DNA of 64,000 bases from Chimonanthus salicifolius (Eukaryota > Streptophyta > Magnoliopsida > Laurales > Calycanthaceae). Where the stretch lies: NCBI GenBank assembly GCA_013350335.1, contig CM023535.1:26628617-26692616 (forward strand), in the 5' to 3' direction. Positions 10,622 to 23,910 of this stretch are shown piece by piece. The translations under genes were made by a program, and so were the position numbers. Within the stretch, counting starts at the first letter, position 1; every line of letters begins with the position of its first letter. The notes beneath the pieces are model-generated. The model was not told where the DNA came from. It did not search any database and worked only from the letters and a program-made list of their open reading frames with translations.

Positions 10622-11834
10622 ATGGATGCCTGAAATTTTGTCCATTATTCTCTATTGTTTGTTTACTCTATCTTGGTGAATTTCATAACAAAAATAGAGA
10701 ATATATTGGCATCTTATAATGAAGAATGTTTGAACTCTATCCAAGATGAGATTATTGAAAACTTTTGTAATTCTTTGGATAGTTCAATGGAAGGTTCCAC
10801 CTCTCATAACCAATTGAAGAATCATGAGAGAAGTGCAAATATAAGATGTTTCATTGCCTCCATTGTTGATATACAAGAGGGATCCTCAAGTGAAAAAGAG
10901 GATGATGATGAGGATCTTGATGAGGATGATGATGACCTCTAAGAATCCTTTAATGCTTTATACTTAGACAGTATGAGATTGGCTAAGGATCTTGTTAAGG
11001 AAAATTTGAGAATGCTAAACTCTCTAACCAACTTCAATGTGCTAATGTGGAAAATAATCTTCTCTCATCAAATTTGAAAAATGCAAATTTTGAAATAGTG
11101 AATTTCAGAGATAATCAAAAGTTTCTTCAAGAAAAATTAAAGGTTTATGAGAATGTACTTTTGAAGCTTAGGGAAGTCGGAAAATGTCTTGGAGATAAAA
11201 ATGTTAAGAAATCTCAAGACATGGTTACCCAAGGAAAGATAAAATTGGAAGAGTCCATTCTGGATAAATCTCATTGTGATTAGCATGGTATTAGACATTC
11301 TAAGTCAAACCTAAAGAGACCAATGAACAAATCTATGTTAGGAAAAAGCCACACCACACACACTTCTATAGTAAAATGTTTCTATTGTGGTTTAACCAGG
11401 CACTTAAAGTATGAATGTAAGACTAGGATGCTTGTTGGAAGAAAAGTGGCCAAAGATCTCTCTGAAGGTGCAAGGAAGGGAAAGAATGAGGTGGTTGAAA
11501 ATTCAATTTCCTAAAAAGAATAAGGTAAATCATCTTGATTATGTGAATTATCCTAGAAAACACAAAGAACCTCACCACTTCCATCATCCCTTCATTGGCT
11601 AATCTAAAAGGGACAGACCAAAACCTCCTAATACCATGGATAGGAATATGAAAAGGAGGGTCTTGCCTCATTTCAAAGGGCTTGCGCCAAATGTTCAAAA
11701 TGGTAAAATCAAAATTCCCAATGTTCAAAGATTTGAGAGGAAAGATCCTGATCAAAATTTCATATGGATCCCTAAGGGATATGACTTTATTCATGCCCTA
11801 CATTGGTCTAAGACTTGTGTTTAACTATATGTAT
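10622..11834 (+). pseudogene. Copia gag, broken in several frames
   Basis: The expected start (ATG at 10622, same context as the relative at 18759) meets a stop after three codons. Fragments follow: 10655-10942 with YNEECLNSIQDEIIENF and a Glu/Asp-rich end; 11047-11283, likely coiled coil; 11323-11514 with a complete zinc knuckle CFYCGLTRHLKYEC (CX2CX4HX4C); and 11636-11824 ending in FIWIPKGYDF, resembling the WVPK motif near the Gag end of SIRE-type elements. Frameshifts and stops separate them. A weak protease trace (WYIDSS) may occur near 11905. Later pol domains are not visible. Confidence 0.8.
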
Positions 11835-13510
11835 CTATAGATCAAGTGTAGTTGAAATTCATCTTCACATAAGTGAGTTCAAACAACCTTGGTGTTGTGG
11901 CATGGTACATTGACTCAAGCAAGTCTTGATTGTACTTTTCTTGACTATAGTACATGTCATGCTTGATGAGTCATACATGTATAGACTTTAGATTCCAAGT
12001 CCTATAGTGGTTGCTCAAAAGTGTTATGGATTAGCAAAGTGGTTAACACATTTGAAGCATGGTTGGAATCACCTTGGTATCTTACCTTCATTCCTTGTTC
12101 TTGTTTGATTGTTGAATTGATCTTATGCAAGATACTTGTGTGGCATATCATTCTTTATCGGTAGAATCATGTTTATCTCATGCCACATGGTTTTTAAAAT
12201 CAAGAGGGTGATTTCAAATTGAAAAATATTTTAAAAGGAAAAATTTGTGTTGTCATGGTGATAGATCATAGGATGACGATGGATCGGCTCTGCGACTGAT
12301 CACCTTGGTGATGTATCGTCTGTGCACAGAAGATTTTGGTTAAAAACCCCTCTTCTGTTGCATTCCATATTCACAAACTGGCATATTTATTTGTGAAATG
12401 TACGTTTACATGTTGGCTTGAACATTATGCTTTAAATTTGGATTGTATCTTGTTTCATCTCATTCCATATGTCATGTAGTCTGTGCATTCTTTTGGGAAT
12501 GAGTGAACTTTGTGCATTGCCTCATGTATTTCTTGTATGTGCATGTTTTAATTGTTTTTTCATCTCTGACCTTATATTAATAGTATCTTTGTTTGTGAAA
12601 TGATCATGTGCACATACATAGTGCTTTTTCATTCTAAGTTACATAATTTGTAAATCTCTTGTGGAATGAAACTTGCTCCATGCTTGTGAATGGTAATTGT
12701 GATCAAAATGTGATCAAATGGTTTATAATATCAATCCATTCATGTATCATTCAAAGATTTTAGAAGATCATTGTAGTACTCTTGATTGAATGGTAAAAGT
12801 GAATATAAGCATGGGGAACAAATTGGTCAAACACTTGTATGGTTGTTCATTTGTCTCTTGTACCTTTTCTTATTGGTATATCTTGGTGTATTTCAAAATG
12901 ATTTTTCATGTGTTTGTGTTTATGGCATATCTTGAACTTTTAATTGTTGCATATCTTTGTATGCCATATGTTTTTATACTTCATTTCCATGTATTTGATT
13001 GTTATATTATATGTGAAATGTTTGTATGGTTTGTGTATTTGTTCTTTCATTCGTATTCTCTTCATTTGTTTATGTTATGAGGAATGAATTGTGTTCAAAA
13101 GCACAAAGCTTTTGCTAAACCTTGAATGCCTATCTTATGACATCACACATGGGCAATGGAATTTTAAATTGGTAATTTAAAATGCCCAAGGTTATTGTAA
13201 ATTGATCTATGATCCAAGTTTTTGTGCATGTTTTTGTGAAGCGGTTCAAATTTTCATATGGCACAAAATTGTGTGAATGGAAAGACTCGCATTGGCATTC
13301 AAAGGTTGGTTTGCAAAACTTGTTGTCTTATGGACTAGCATGCATCACAATCACACATTCTCCATCCCTCAATTTGCAAATCTGATAGGGATGTATTATG
13401 TTTTTCCATGTCTTGACATGCTCTATCTTGGAAATTCATTAGACATTGGAAATGAGTGTTTGGAGAATTGTTCAAATAAGGAAAATCATATTTTCTCCAA
13501 AAGCTGTTAA
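11835..13510 (+). mobile_element. Copia internal region without recognisable pol
   Basis: AT-rich stretch homologous in order to 19380-20360 of the next copia element (shared 'agattccaagtc', 'ttgatctt..gcaagatacttg', 'tgacatcacaca'). Reverse transcriptase, RNase H and integrase are absent, so this lineage may be non-autonomous or heavily deleted. The open frames seen here are short and unsupported. It is cut at about 13510 by a Tat-like LTR fragment. Confidence 0.6.
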
Positions 13511-13652
13511 GCTCAAGTCCGAGGTCCACTGAAGGTCCATGTGCTCATTTATAGATTCAAACCCCATGTCCATTACCCAGTCACATGCCTAAGCCTTGTC
13601 CATTTCCTTATCAATCCACACCATCCAATCTCCTTTCCAATGCAATCTTAAC
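13511..13652 (+). mobile_element. Fragment of a Tat/Athila-like LTR
   Basis: Nearly the same sequence as about 30925-31068 inside the LTR at 30427-33029 (shared 'gtccactacccagtcaca', 'caatccacaccatccaatc', 'tgcaatcttaac'). It ends where the next LTR begins at 13653, so the LTR at 13653 looks inserted into this older LTR. Confidence 0.75.
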
Positions 13653-15541
13653 TGATGACCAGAGGAAAATAATTATTTTACCCTTGTATTTGGACTAGTT
13701 AAATCCTTATTTTGTGTGTTTTAGGATATCTTTAATGGGATTTTGGACGTTGTGCAAGATTTATAGGGAAATACAAGATATGAGAATTCAACTGGTGAAT
13801 TTGCAATTTATGGGCATTGATATTTTCGGAAAGTTAGAATTTATAATAATTATTTTACCACAATTTTATTGGTTTTATTTGTAAACTAATTAATTCAAAA
13901 TCCATTTATGAGAGTTTAGATTAATTTATTCATTTTTAGAATTGAATGTAAGTGGTGAAATTATTAAATTTTCCATAATTTGAAAAACCGAATTAATAAG
14001 CCCATGAAGAAATCCACATGTGTGAAGTTTATTTTCATCATCTCAAGATACATATGAGGAAATTCGAAATTTATAAGTTATTATGAGTAGATTTTCAAAT
14101 TTTCCAAGTGGATTAAGGAGGAAAAAAAAAGAAATGGAGGAAAAGAAGGAATATTTGACACAGTGTCAGTATTTTAACCATAACTTTTCACTCCGATATC
14201 CGATTACATTAATTATTTTTGGGTTGGATAGAAGACGTTAAGGGCTATAACTTTGTAGTTTTATGAAATTTTGTGATTCGAACGTTAATTAGGTCAAAAC
14301 TGAGCTTTAAGATGGTACATGTGTAAAAAATGGGATTTTGTACCCACTTTCCTTGCACGAATTTTATTCTTTTTTCTACCTCCTTGCCTCCTTTAAGTCA
14401 TTCCATATTTAGTACAAACTATATCAGCCCTCCAAGTGTCCCTTTATTTATTTAAATCTTAAAATCCAAGCCATTCACTCCACATCCTTTCATCTATAAA
14501 TAATATCCCTCTCCCATTGAGAAAATTGAACCTGAGCATTGAAGAAAAGGTTGTGCAAAGGAGATGAGAGGAAGAAGAGAAGGAGAAAGACTGTGGGATT
14601 TCCATTATGTTGTAATTTTAATTTCATATTTTATAAATAAATGAAGGGTGAATTTATTTAGAATTATGGTCGTACAATTATTTAATTTATGTGTGATGAG
14701 AATTTGATTTTATTTTGATTCTTTTTATGATGTTATGACTGAAGTTCTTCTAAGATATTCGAGGAGAGTGGATGAAATATTTATTATAGGTAGAACTTGA
14801 TTTTTCCGATCAAAGGCCCTTTTTAAGAGTGGATGAAATATTTGGATTTCGAATTATAAGTAAATTTTTTTATCTAAACTAAGGTTTGAATTAAATTTTC
14901 TTAGTATAATAAATTTCATAATTATTATAAGAAGAGTTTTAATGAATGAAAAATTGGAATGCATGATTGACAATTTAAGTGACCTCCATATTCTAGGCCT
15001 TGAATTTATTTTTAAAATTTGGAAAATAAAGCCTCCTTGATTCTTTGATCTAGTTCCACTATAAATATTTACAAAGGTAATTTTAGATGTTTTCAATTTT
15101 TATTTCAGTTTTGTTTATAAATTCAAATCCTTGAAAATTGGGAACTAAGTTGGTAATTAATTAATTGCATCTTAATTTTATATTCCAAGTTAGATTGAGA
15201 TTATTTATAATTTTTAAATTAAATCCACCATCTTAATTGAATTTAGGTAAATTTTGATTTTCCATTAAAATTAGATCTCTTTAATTGTTAAATTCTAATT
15301 TTAGATGTCGTTTCTAATTTTAGAATGTTTTCTATTTTTATAATGTTTTTAAATTAAATTAGATTTCTTAGATTAGATAATTAATTCAATATTTAAGATT
15401 TATTTTCATGTTTTCTAAATTTCTTAAAATATATAATTTAATAGTATGTTTTTCATGGATATATTTTCCTAAGTTCCGATCCTCGCACTCCAAAACTATA
15501 TTATAAATGGTTCGTATGCTTGCAATTATAAATTTAAAACA
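13653..15541 (+). mobile_element. Tat/Athila-like 5' LTR
   Basis: Begins TGATGACCAG, the decayed form of the family start TGATGAGCAC or TGTTGAGCAC, and ends in '..aatttaaaaca' just before an Asp-tRNA primer site. The first ~530 bases align closely with 28101-28632, which I take to be the 3' LTR of the same element. The conserved tail 'cctcgcactcc...ttataaatggttcgtatgcttgc' recurs at 32960 and 43560. No genes are visible in it. Confidence 0.82.
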
Positions 15542-15553
15542 CAACAAGTTTTT

Positions 15554-15571
15554 TGTGCCGTTGTCGGGAGA
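15554..15571 (+). other. Primer-binding site, Asp-tRNA type (decayed)
   Basis: TGTGCCGTTGTCGGGAGA, a degraded version of TGGCGCCGTTGCCGGGGA, which is complementary to the 3' end of plant Asp tRNA and typical of Tat/Athila elements. Confidence 0.78.
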
Positions 15572-16867
15572 ACTTAGAAAATCGCCATTGAATTACTTAT
15601 TTTTAGAAATAATGCTCTTTTTAGAGAATTTCTATTTTTGGCAACTCTTTAGATTTGGAAGTTTCTATTTTCTTGGAAACACTAATTTTAGATGGTTACT
15701 TAAATTAGAAATTTCTGGAAATAACGGAAAATCTAGAGATAATTTAAACTTGGTTTTTTTGCTAAAATAAAAAACTTGCCATTTTTGGAAACTTCTAGCT
15801 TTAAATTTTTCAAAATTAGCCAGTTTCTCTTTTTAGAATTTTTCTAATCTTAGAATTATAATTTAATTTAGTAACATTTATTTTTAGAAAATAGATCAAA
15901 ATTTAAGAAATTTTAAATTTGAAACTTCTGTCTATGGAAAGTCCCAAAATTGTCTCATTTTAGAAATTGTTATTTTTAGAAGGTGTCTAATTTGGATAAC
16001 ATTTAATTTTGGAAAGTTTCTAAAATTAGAAAATTTCTAATTTACGACCCTTATCTAAATTTGGAAGATTTCCAATTACAGTGTTTAATTAAAAAAAAAT
16101 CATGGAACAACTTCGGACTTTAATGGATTATTCTTAAACTTGAAAATCTAATTTTTATTAATTTGGTGGATATTAATATAGAAATTTTTAGTGTCTTAAT
16201 ATAATTTAGAACTCTTAATTAGGTTCTAATTAGTTAATTTCCTCCGCTAGTTATAACATTAGGAACTTGCATTTAGATTAGGTTGCACGCAATTTTTTAT
16301 GAGATTCAGAATCCTCACCTAGGTTTGGTGTGTTTAATTTTGTAGGGATTTTGAAAAGCGCTTTAAAAATTTCTTGCAGAAAGCACTACATGCCAAGGTA
16401 CATATTTAAGCTCATTTTCTTTGAATTTTATTTTTTTCATGCATTCATATAGATTTTCTTAGGGTGTTTGCATTTATTTTGCATAAAAAAAAACAAACAA
16501 TTGCATATTTAATTTGCTCATGTATATTAGCGTGTTAGTCTCATGCATTAGTCTAGTTGTTTGATTATTTTTTGCATATTTGCTTCTAGAATTGTATTGT
16601 TAGATTTGGTTGCATAAAAAAAAAACCTTGTGTGAGTATTTGATAACTAGATTAGGATTTGATTGTTTGTGTTTGTGAGTTTGTTTGTCAGTCAATCTAG
16701 GTTAGGTTTTTAAATTTTGTGTGAATGTCTGAGTCTGTGTGTTTGTGTTTCTATGTGTTGATGTTTGTCAGTGTCTTGTTTAGGTTTCATTTTTGTTGAG
16801 TCAGTTTTTGTGTTTGTGAGTCAGTCTTGAGTCATTTTTGTTATGTTTGTGTTTTTGTGTCTGTAAG
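15572..16867 (+). mobile_element. Tat-like internal region, no gene seen
   Basis: AT-rich and GT-rich leader-like DNA between the primer site and the copia insertion at 16868. The part 16660-16866 is rich in repeated 'gtttgtg' and 'tcagtc' phrases. I recognise no Gag or Pol motif. The open frame 15507-15770 spans the LTR edge and looks like chance. Confidence 0.55.
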
Positions 16868-17189
16868 TGCCCCGGTTTGGCCGAGTCCCTAAGTTTGTCA
16901 ATTCCATGACTAGGGAAGAAGCACTTGCTAGAAGCTTGAAGACCCAAAGTGATCAACAGTGAAGATCATGCTCCACCAGATTTAAGTTCATCGTTATGGC
17001 AATCACAAAATAGGTATTATGGCCATAGATGACTTTAGGTAGTACCCACACCTTAGAGAAAACCATCTCTAGGCTTAGTTGAACAAATGATAAAATCATT
17101 AAAATCCTAGAGAGGAAGCTTGACAGTGAATTGGAACCCAAATTGGAAATATATATTTGGTTTCACTGTCAGCTCGACCAGTCGTTCTC

Positions 17190-17694
17190 ACCGACCCCTC
17201 GGTGGAGAAAGGACCGACCCATCGTGGTCAAAGACTGTTCGACCAGATTGACATAGATTCTATATCAAAGAACTATCATTCTGGGTAAGCCTTTGATCAA
17301 TAGTCTCGTATGCACTGACCCCTCGTGGTCAACGACTCTTCGATAGAGATTTATGAGTTCTAGAACTTAGAACTCAGGTGGACTCTCGAGAAAACAGACA
17401 TATCGGTAGTTCACGACTGATAGAGAGCACCAGGACTGACCCCTTAGTAAATGAAGACAGGTTGGTCTGGGTAAGACTAGTTTCTGCAATTGAAACTCTG
17501 TCAGCATGGTGTTGCCCCAGACCGAGCCTCTCGTATAGACTGACCTCTCGGTACCATGATTATCGACCCATCGGCGACACCTACATGTCGACCGGGAAAA
17601 ATATTACCATTGGGAGTCCATTAATGTGCAACGGTCGGGTTGTTGAAAGGTAACATTTCTAGTCACCGACCCCTCGGTGCGCCCGACCTGTCGG
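17190..17694. repeat. Dyad array, word CCGA-N4-TCGG
   Basis: Clear copies: ACCGACCCCTCGGT (17190), CGACCCATCG (17564), CACCGACCCCTCGGTG (17664, 6-bp arms, four-base loop) and CCGACCTGTCGG (17683). Several single-mismatch copies lie between. It occupies the same place, just upstream of the TATA box, as the arrays in the other copia LTRs. Confidence 0.85.
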
Positions 17695-17727
17695 TACATT
17701 ACCGTTGCTGCCACTGGTTGCCTTCTC

Positions 17728-17735
17728 TATATAAA
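17728..17735 (+). promoter_or_regulatory. TATA box of the copia LTR
   Basis: TATATAAA, 34 bases after the last dyad of the array. The 3' LTR copy has the degraded form 'ctacataaacc' near 22796. Confidence 0.7.
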
Positions 17736-18694
17736 TCAATCTTTATGCAACCAGTTGGTATCTTTCGGCAAAATCAGTTGGACTCTCATCTTTATCAATG
17801 AGCTTAAACAAAGGCTAATGAAGGATCACTTTCTCTCTCGTGCTTACACTTGGGGAATCTAATACAACCAATCATATGGGTTGAGTTTGTGAGAGAGAGA
17901 GTAAATGATAATAAACTAGGAAACCTTTGGTAAAACCAATTTCCTTGTCACCCTGGATTGTGATGTCTTTACGATGGCTATAAGGCAGAACGTCAGCACA
18001 CATTCGGTGGATCTTGAAGAAGAACACATTAAGAGATAGAGCTACATAGGCAAGTGCTTTTTTGTTTTAATTTTGTTTCAAAACCTTTGTCCGAAAAGTG
18101 GATTAAGGAGGATTGGCTCCGGAACCACTATAAAAAACTCTAGAGCATTGTCTCTGGCACAGTAGTGAGTGGAATTCCCAGCCAAATGAATATGTGGAAT
18201 TCCTATTTTATAGTGGTGGGTGAATTCCCAGCCTATTGAGTGAGATGGAATTCCTACTCTAATTGTGAGGGTATAAGTCCCCACTTAGTGGATTTGGGGA
18301 TAAGTCAAGGTTGAGTTAGTCTCAACAGTGGATGCAGATGGGCTAACCGAACCACTTTAAATTGGTCTCATGGTGTTTGATCTGTGTGTGTTTGTATTTC
18401 GTATTTAAGCTATATTCTCAACACGCATCACTTTGCATTTGATTATCTTTATCTATACATTGTGCTCAAGCATTGATAATCAAGTAATATGTAAATGGTT
18501 TTGATTTTAGTGTGATCATTTAAGTAATAAAGTACAATCTATCGCACTAAACAAATATCTTGATAAACATTCCATTACACTTAAACTTTAAACAATCAAG
18601 AAATTTGTATACACCAAGAAAAATTGGATTGACCTATTCACCTCCTTCTAGGGTCAATCATGTTGTTCTAGCACCGTGAAAGGAGAATCTCAAT

Positions 18695-18706
18695 TGGTAT
18701 CAGAGC
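18695..18706 (+). other. Primer-binding site, initiator-Met tRNA
   Basis: Exact TGGTATCAGAGC two bases after the LTR. Confidence 0.93.
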
Positions 18707-18758
18707 CTCGTGCTCTTTGTAAAGGATCTAACCATCCGAGTTGATCCGTGTTAGAACA

Positions 18759-21700
18759 ATGGCTATGAGAGAAAGCCATGATATTTCCAAACCTTTATTT
18801 ATGATGAAAAATGGAATTAATATCTTTAAATGTTTTCATCAATAAATATGTTCAGAAATAGGTGAATAGAAAGTGGTTTATGCCTATGGAAAATGTTTTG
18901 GATAAACCTTCAACTTCCTTGACCACTCAGCCCAAAGACCAAATTGCTTGGACTTGTGATTGATTGACTATGCACTTTAATCAAACATTTGTAGCATTCA
19001 TCATTGTTGTTTCATAATATGTCTTTAAAATGTTCAAAAAGATATGAAACAACAAAAAAAAGGCTGAAAGAATCCACGGAAAAATTGCCTCTTCTATCCC
19101 AATGGATGACATCACCTATCATGACCAATGTGTGTGCTGAAAGTATAGGTGATTGCCTAAGTTCATCCATTGAAAAATTCCAAGCTAAATCCTCTAAGAG
19201 AATAAAAGGATAGAAAAAATGAACTTGATGAAGGTACTGACCTTCAAGTATCCTTCGTGGCCATGTACCAAAATGTTTGCCTCTTAGGTAAGGTCAACGT
19301 CGTGGTACAAAAGCTGGAACTTTGATTCACAAAGTTAAATGGGAAGTCACCCAAAATTAAAAACAGATTTGATAAAAAGCCATCACTGGATTGTGGACTT
19401 AGATTCCAAGTCTCACAATGTTATGTTCAAATGTGTAAAGGGATACCACTTCAGGTGTCACATTTGAAACATGTTATGGAATCACATGCATATCGTACCT
19501 TCAATCCATGTTCTTATTTGATTATTGGGTTGATCTAGTGTAAGATATTTGCATGTACATGTAGGTTTGCACTCTAGTATTGGATTATACTTGTCTCATT
19601 CCATTTCACATGCCATGTGATTTGTGCATCTTTTGGGAATGAATTTAGGTTGTGCATTACCTCATGTATAGGGTGTGTATGGTACACATACACAGTGTCG
19701 TTTCATTCCAAGTTACCCCTTGTGGAATGAAACATGCTCTATGTCTTTAAATGGAATTTTGGTTTGGTATGAATTACCAAAAGTGTTGATCAAAATGATC
19801 AAATGTTCTTATCTATAATCCATTCATGTACCAGCTCTTTTCAGGAAATAAACCTCATTGGAGGATGGTTGAAATAATGGTAACAGTGTTTATCATGTTT
19901 TGGATAATAACATGATACAAACATGAGAGTTGTGTGGGTTGCATCATACTTCATTTCCACATGCTTAATTATTGTATTTTTAAATGTGAAATGAATGTAT
20001 GATGTGCGTGCTTAGTGTCTCATTTCAATATTAGTTATTTTACACATTATATGGAATGAGCTATGTTCATAGACACCATGTCTTTAATAAGATCTGGAGA
20101 TGCCGCATCTCATGACATCACACACTTGGGAAACATGTTGGAATTGGTAAATTAAATGTCCCCAAGGTACTTGGATTGGTTTGGATCTAGGTGACATCTG
20201 TAATCCATGTTTTGTACCTACTTTTAGAATGGTAATTGAATCTTCAAATGGCACAAAAATGGTGTGAATGTATGTATCGTCATTGGCATTGAAATATGTA
20301 TAAGCAAATCTTGATGAACTATGAACATCGCAAGTGCGCACACACACAAAACACCCAGTCATCCTTCAAGTTAAAACCCAGGTCGAATGATAGATAGTCA
20401 GAGGAACAGACACGTCAGTACTGCTGGGAATCAGAACACTGTTTGGAAGGGGGGAAGGGGGGGAAATCAAAAAAGGGAGACAGGTCGATACAAATCGACA
20501 TATCAATACAGACCGGTCATTTGTCACAACCTGTCGATGAGTCAGAAAGATTAAGATAAATGTACTCTTTCTGCAAAAAACGACAGAATGTTTCAAAATC
20601 ATCGTTCTTTCTCCCGCTGAGCTTTAGCGATTTCCTCCCAATGAAAATCTCTTTCTCCTCCAGCATCATCCCCTCCGGATGGCTCTGCTTAAGATAACTT
20701 TTCATGCTTTATGTATTTTGGAAAACCTATAGTTTTAGTATTAAAACTAAGCATCCATGATGCCCCCTCCTAAACCATATTTCCTAACCAATGAAATGTT
20801 ATGGTTTGATTTAGTGTGTGTTAATTTGATGGAATGCCTTCTATCTTATGTTTGTTATTAACATGGATTTGTTAAAAAAAACTATCTTGCAGGTTGTTAG
20901 GGAGATAGGGATCGGGCTAAGATTGCACACATCCTTAGAGTTTGGGAGCACAAAATATGTATTGACTAGCTGCTGTCACTGGTTATGACAATATAAAAAG
21001 GACGGCTAATGCAAGCTTGAAAGAAAGCTTGAAGAAAAAAAAAAACTTAGAGGCAACTAAGCTTATGGGGAGTTGGGTAAAAGAAGCTAAAAAGAAAATA
21101 GCTTGGAGAATAGGGGAAAAGACTCAAAGGAAGCTAGGTAAATTAGCTTAACCTATGGTGAAATTTGCTAAGCTGGAATTTAGATTATGCAGGGGCAGAT
21201 AAAAACAGTAATGCGTAAGGAGTATGCATTATACTGTGGGGGGATATCAATGCTGAAATTCATGAGAAACATGCATTGATCAATGGAGAGTAAATGAGTT
21301 TTGAAATGAACTCATCATAGAAGCACTAAATGCAGGAAGCATGGGGGAGTGCTTCAAAATCGATGTCTGCCTACTAATCTTTGTCAATTGTATGACAAAA
21401 TGGGGGAGAAATTAGTAGAAGCTATAAGACATCAAAACCAATTATGAGAAGTAATTGGTGAAGCCAAAGTGCTTGGGTCTCTCGGAAGAGAGAGCCATAA
21501 GGGAGAGAAATATGAAGAAGTCAATGGACATAAGGGAATGTCTATGCTTGGAGTTTGGAAGATCAAACTCAAAGAAGATTGGGGGAGAAAATCTTCTCAA
21601 CACTAACAGTCAGTGTTGGTCACTAGGAAATCAGGGTGTATGGGGGAGCATAAATACAAATCTAGTTTACTCCATGAATGCATATTTATGTTTTGGGACT

Positions 21701-21912
21701 AACTCCTCTAATGATTTTCTAGTGTTTACTTGTTATGTGCTTGAACAGGTAAACATGAAATGAAGCAAGCTGAACAAGAATATGCGAAGTTCATAGTCTT
21801 GTCTTCCATTAGAATATGTACATGTAATTGAAGTAATATTTTGTATTCAAATGTGACGTAATAAAGGTGGGATTGTACCTGGATTAGCTTCTAGGTTTTT
21901 GTCATGAAATTG
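18759..21912 (+). pseudogene. Copia internal region with gag remnants only
   Basis: A start at 18759 opens MAMRESHDISKPLF, which sits where SIRE-type Gag begins, but stops after about 28 codons. Later broken pieces include 19004-19213 (lysine- and serine-rich, with SSIEKFQAKSSKRIKG). I find no zinc knuckle, protease, integrase or reverse transcriptase in the 3.2 kb between the LTRs. From about 20960 the sequence is rich in 'gggggag' phrases, as is usual near the 3' end of this group. The element depends on others or is a deletion product. Confidence 0.65.
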
Positions 21913-21929
21913 ACAAAGGGGGAGATTGT
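21913..21929 (+). other. Polypurine tract of the copia element
   Basis: 'acaaagggggagattg' immediately before the 3' LTR; the same sequence precedes the LTR at 58521. It primes plus-strand synthesis in this family. Confidence 0.85.
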
Positions 21930-21931
21930 TT

Positions 21932-23781
21932 TGCCCCGGCTTAGCCGAGTCCCTAAGTTTGTCAATTCCATTACTCAGGAAGAAGCACTTACAAGAAGTT
22001 TGAAGACCCAAAGTGATCAAGAGTGAAAATCATGCGTCACAGAATTGAAGCTCATCATTACGGCAATCACAAAACAGGTATTATGGCCATAGATAACTTT
22101 AGGTGGTACCCACACCTTAGACAGGACCATCCCTAGGCTTAGTTGAACAAATGATAAAATCATTAAAAATCTAAAGAGGAAGCTTGACAATGAATAACCC
22201 AACTTGGAAATATTATTTGGTTTCACTGTCAGCTCGACTAGTCATTCTCACCGACCCCTCGGTGGAGACAGGATCTGCCCATCATGGTCAAAGACTGGTC
22301 TGCCAGATTGACATAGGTTCTTGATCAAAGAACTGTCATTCTGGGTAAGCCTCTGATCGAGAGTGTCGTATGCACCGACCCCTCTGTGAAAGGTTGAAAC
22401 TACCCTTCGTGGTCAATGACTCTTCATAGAGATTTGTGAGTTCTGGAACTCAGAACTCAGGTGGCTCTCAAGAAAATAGACATATCGCTAGTTTAAGATG
22501 GATCGAGAGTACCAGGACCAACCACTCAGTAAAGGGCGGCATGTCAGTCTAGGTAAGACCAGATTCTGGACTTGAAACTCTGTCAACATGGTGTTGCCCA
22601 GACCGAGCCTCTCGTATGGACCGACCTCTCGGTGCCATGACTGTCGACCCATCGGCGATACCTACATATTGACCAGGAAAGAATATTACCGTTGGGCATG
22701 CATTAATGCTCAACAGTTGGGTTGTTGAACAGTAACATTTCTAGTCACCGATCCCTCGGTGCGCCTGACCTGTCAGTACATTATCTTTGCTGCAACTAGT
22801 TGTCTTCTCTACATAAACCAATCTTTATGCTACCAGTTGGCATCCCATGTCAAATCAGTTGGACCCTCATCATTATCAGTGAACTTAAACAAGGGCTAAC
22901 AGAAGGATCACTCTCTCTCTCTCGTGCTTATATTTGGGGAATCTAATACAACCAATCATATGGATTGAGTCTGTGAGAGAGATAGGAAAGGAAAACAAGC
23001 TAGGAAACCTTTGGTAAAACCAGCTTCGTTGTTGCCCTGGATTGTGATGTCTTTACGACGGCTACAAGGTTGAATGTACGTACACATTGGATGGATCTTA
23101 AAGAAGCACACATCAAGAGATAGAGCTACAAAGGCAAATTTTTCTTGGTTTTAATTTTGTTTTAAAACGTTTGTCTCGAAAGTGGATTAAGGAGGATTGG
23201 CTCCTGAACCACTATAAAAAAAAACTTTAGAGCGTCGTCTCTGGCACATTGGTGGGTGGAATTCCCAGCCAAATGGATAGTTGGTATTCCCATTCTATAG
23301 TCGTGGCTGAAATTCCCAGCCGATTGAATGAGGTGGAATTCCTACTCTAACTGTGTGGGTGTAAGTCCCCACTTAGTGGATTTGAGGATAACTCAAGGTT
23401 GAGTTAGTCTTTACAGTGGATGTAGGTTGGCTAACCGAACCACTGTAAATTGTTCTCATGGTGTTTGATCTGTGTGTGTTTGTGTTTCGTATTTAAGCAC
23501 ATTTCTCAATACACATCACTTTGCATTTGATTATCTCTATCAATACATTATACTCAAGCATTGATAATCAAGTAATATGTAAAGGGATCTGATTTTAGTG
23601 TGATCATTTAAGTAATAAAGAACAATCTATCACACTAAACAAATCTCTTGATAAATATTCCGTTGCACTTAAACTTTAAACAATCAAAACATTTTTAAAC
23701 ACCAAGAAAAATGGGATTGACCTATTCACCCCACCTCTAGGGTCAATCACGTTGCTCTAGCACCGTGAAAGGGGATTCTCA
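21932..23781 (+). mobile_element. 3' LTR of the two-LTR copia element
   Basis: Begins TGCCCCGGCTTAGCCGAG after the polypurine tract and ends 'gattctca' at 23781, matching the end of the 5' LTR. Many substitutions and short indels separate the two LTRs, so the insertion is old. The dyad array is present at 22250 onward (ACCGACCCCTCGGT intact at 22250) but more decayed than in the 5' copy. Confidence 0.87.
22250..22775. repeat. Dyad array in the 3' copia LTR (decayed copy)
   Basis: Homologous to 17190-17694. ACCGACCCCTCGGT is kept at 22250 and a CGACCCATCGGCG copy near 22645; others carry one or two changes (for example 'accgatccctcggtg' near 22747). Confidence 0.75.
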
Positions 23782-23910
23782 ATGTCAATTTGTTTTTTGC
23801 AGGTTTAAATAAAGGGTGTTTTCTCAAGTATTTTCTGAACTTTAGTTGTTTGTTCCTGATACTTTCTTCTAATTTGCAAGAGGCCATTGTAGATTTGGGA
23901 AGTGTTCATG
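23782..23910 (+). mobile_element. Short unclassified segment between two insertions
   Basis: 129 bases between the copia 3' LTR and an inverted Tat-like LTR. Probably a remnant of the Tat-like element interrupted at 16867. No gene. Confidence 0.35.

Larger units (their letters stand above)
16868..18692 (+). mobile_element. 5' LTR of a two-LTR copia element
   Basis: Begins TGCCCCGGTTTGGCCGAG and ends in CA at 18692 directly before a perfect primer site. It aligns over its whole length with 21932-23781. It contains a dyad array, a TATATAAA box at 17728 and the usual SIRE-like tail. The flanks of the whole element (gtaag at left, atgtc at right) do not form a target duplication. Confidence 0.88.

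Noticed and set aside
10655..10942. A separate acidic host protein
   Set aside because: It lies directly after a copia primer site and is followed by the Gag zinc knuckle in the expected order, so it is part of broken gag.
20370..20610. A further dyad array inside the copia internal region
   Set aside because: A few TCGA-containing words occur (near 20470-20540) but no consistent arms or repeated word can be recognised.
16863..23786. Target duplication around the two-LTR copia element
   Set aside because: The flanking five bases gtaag and atgtc do not match. Rearrangement or decay after insertion is likely.
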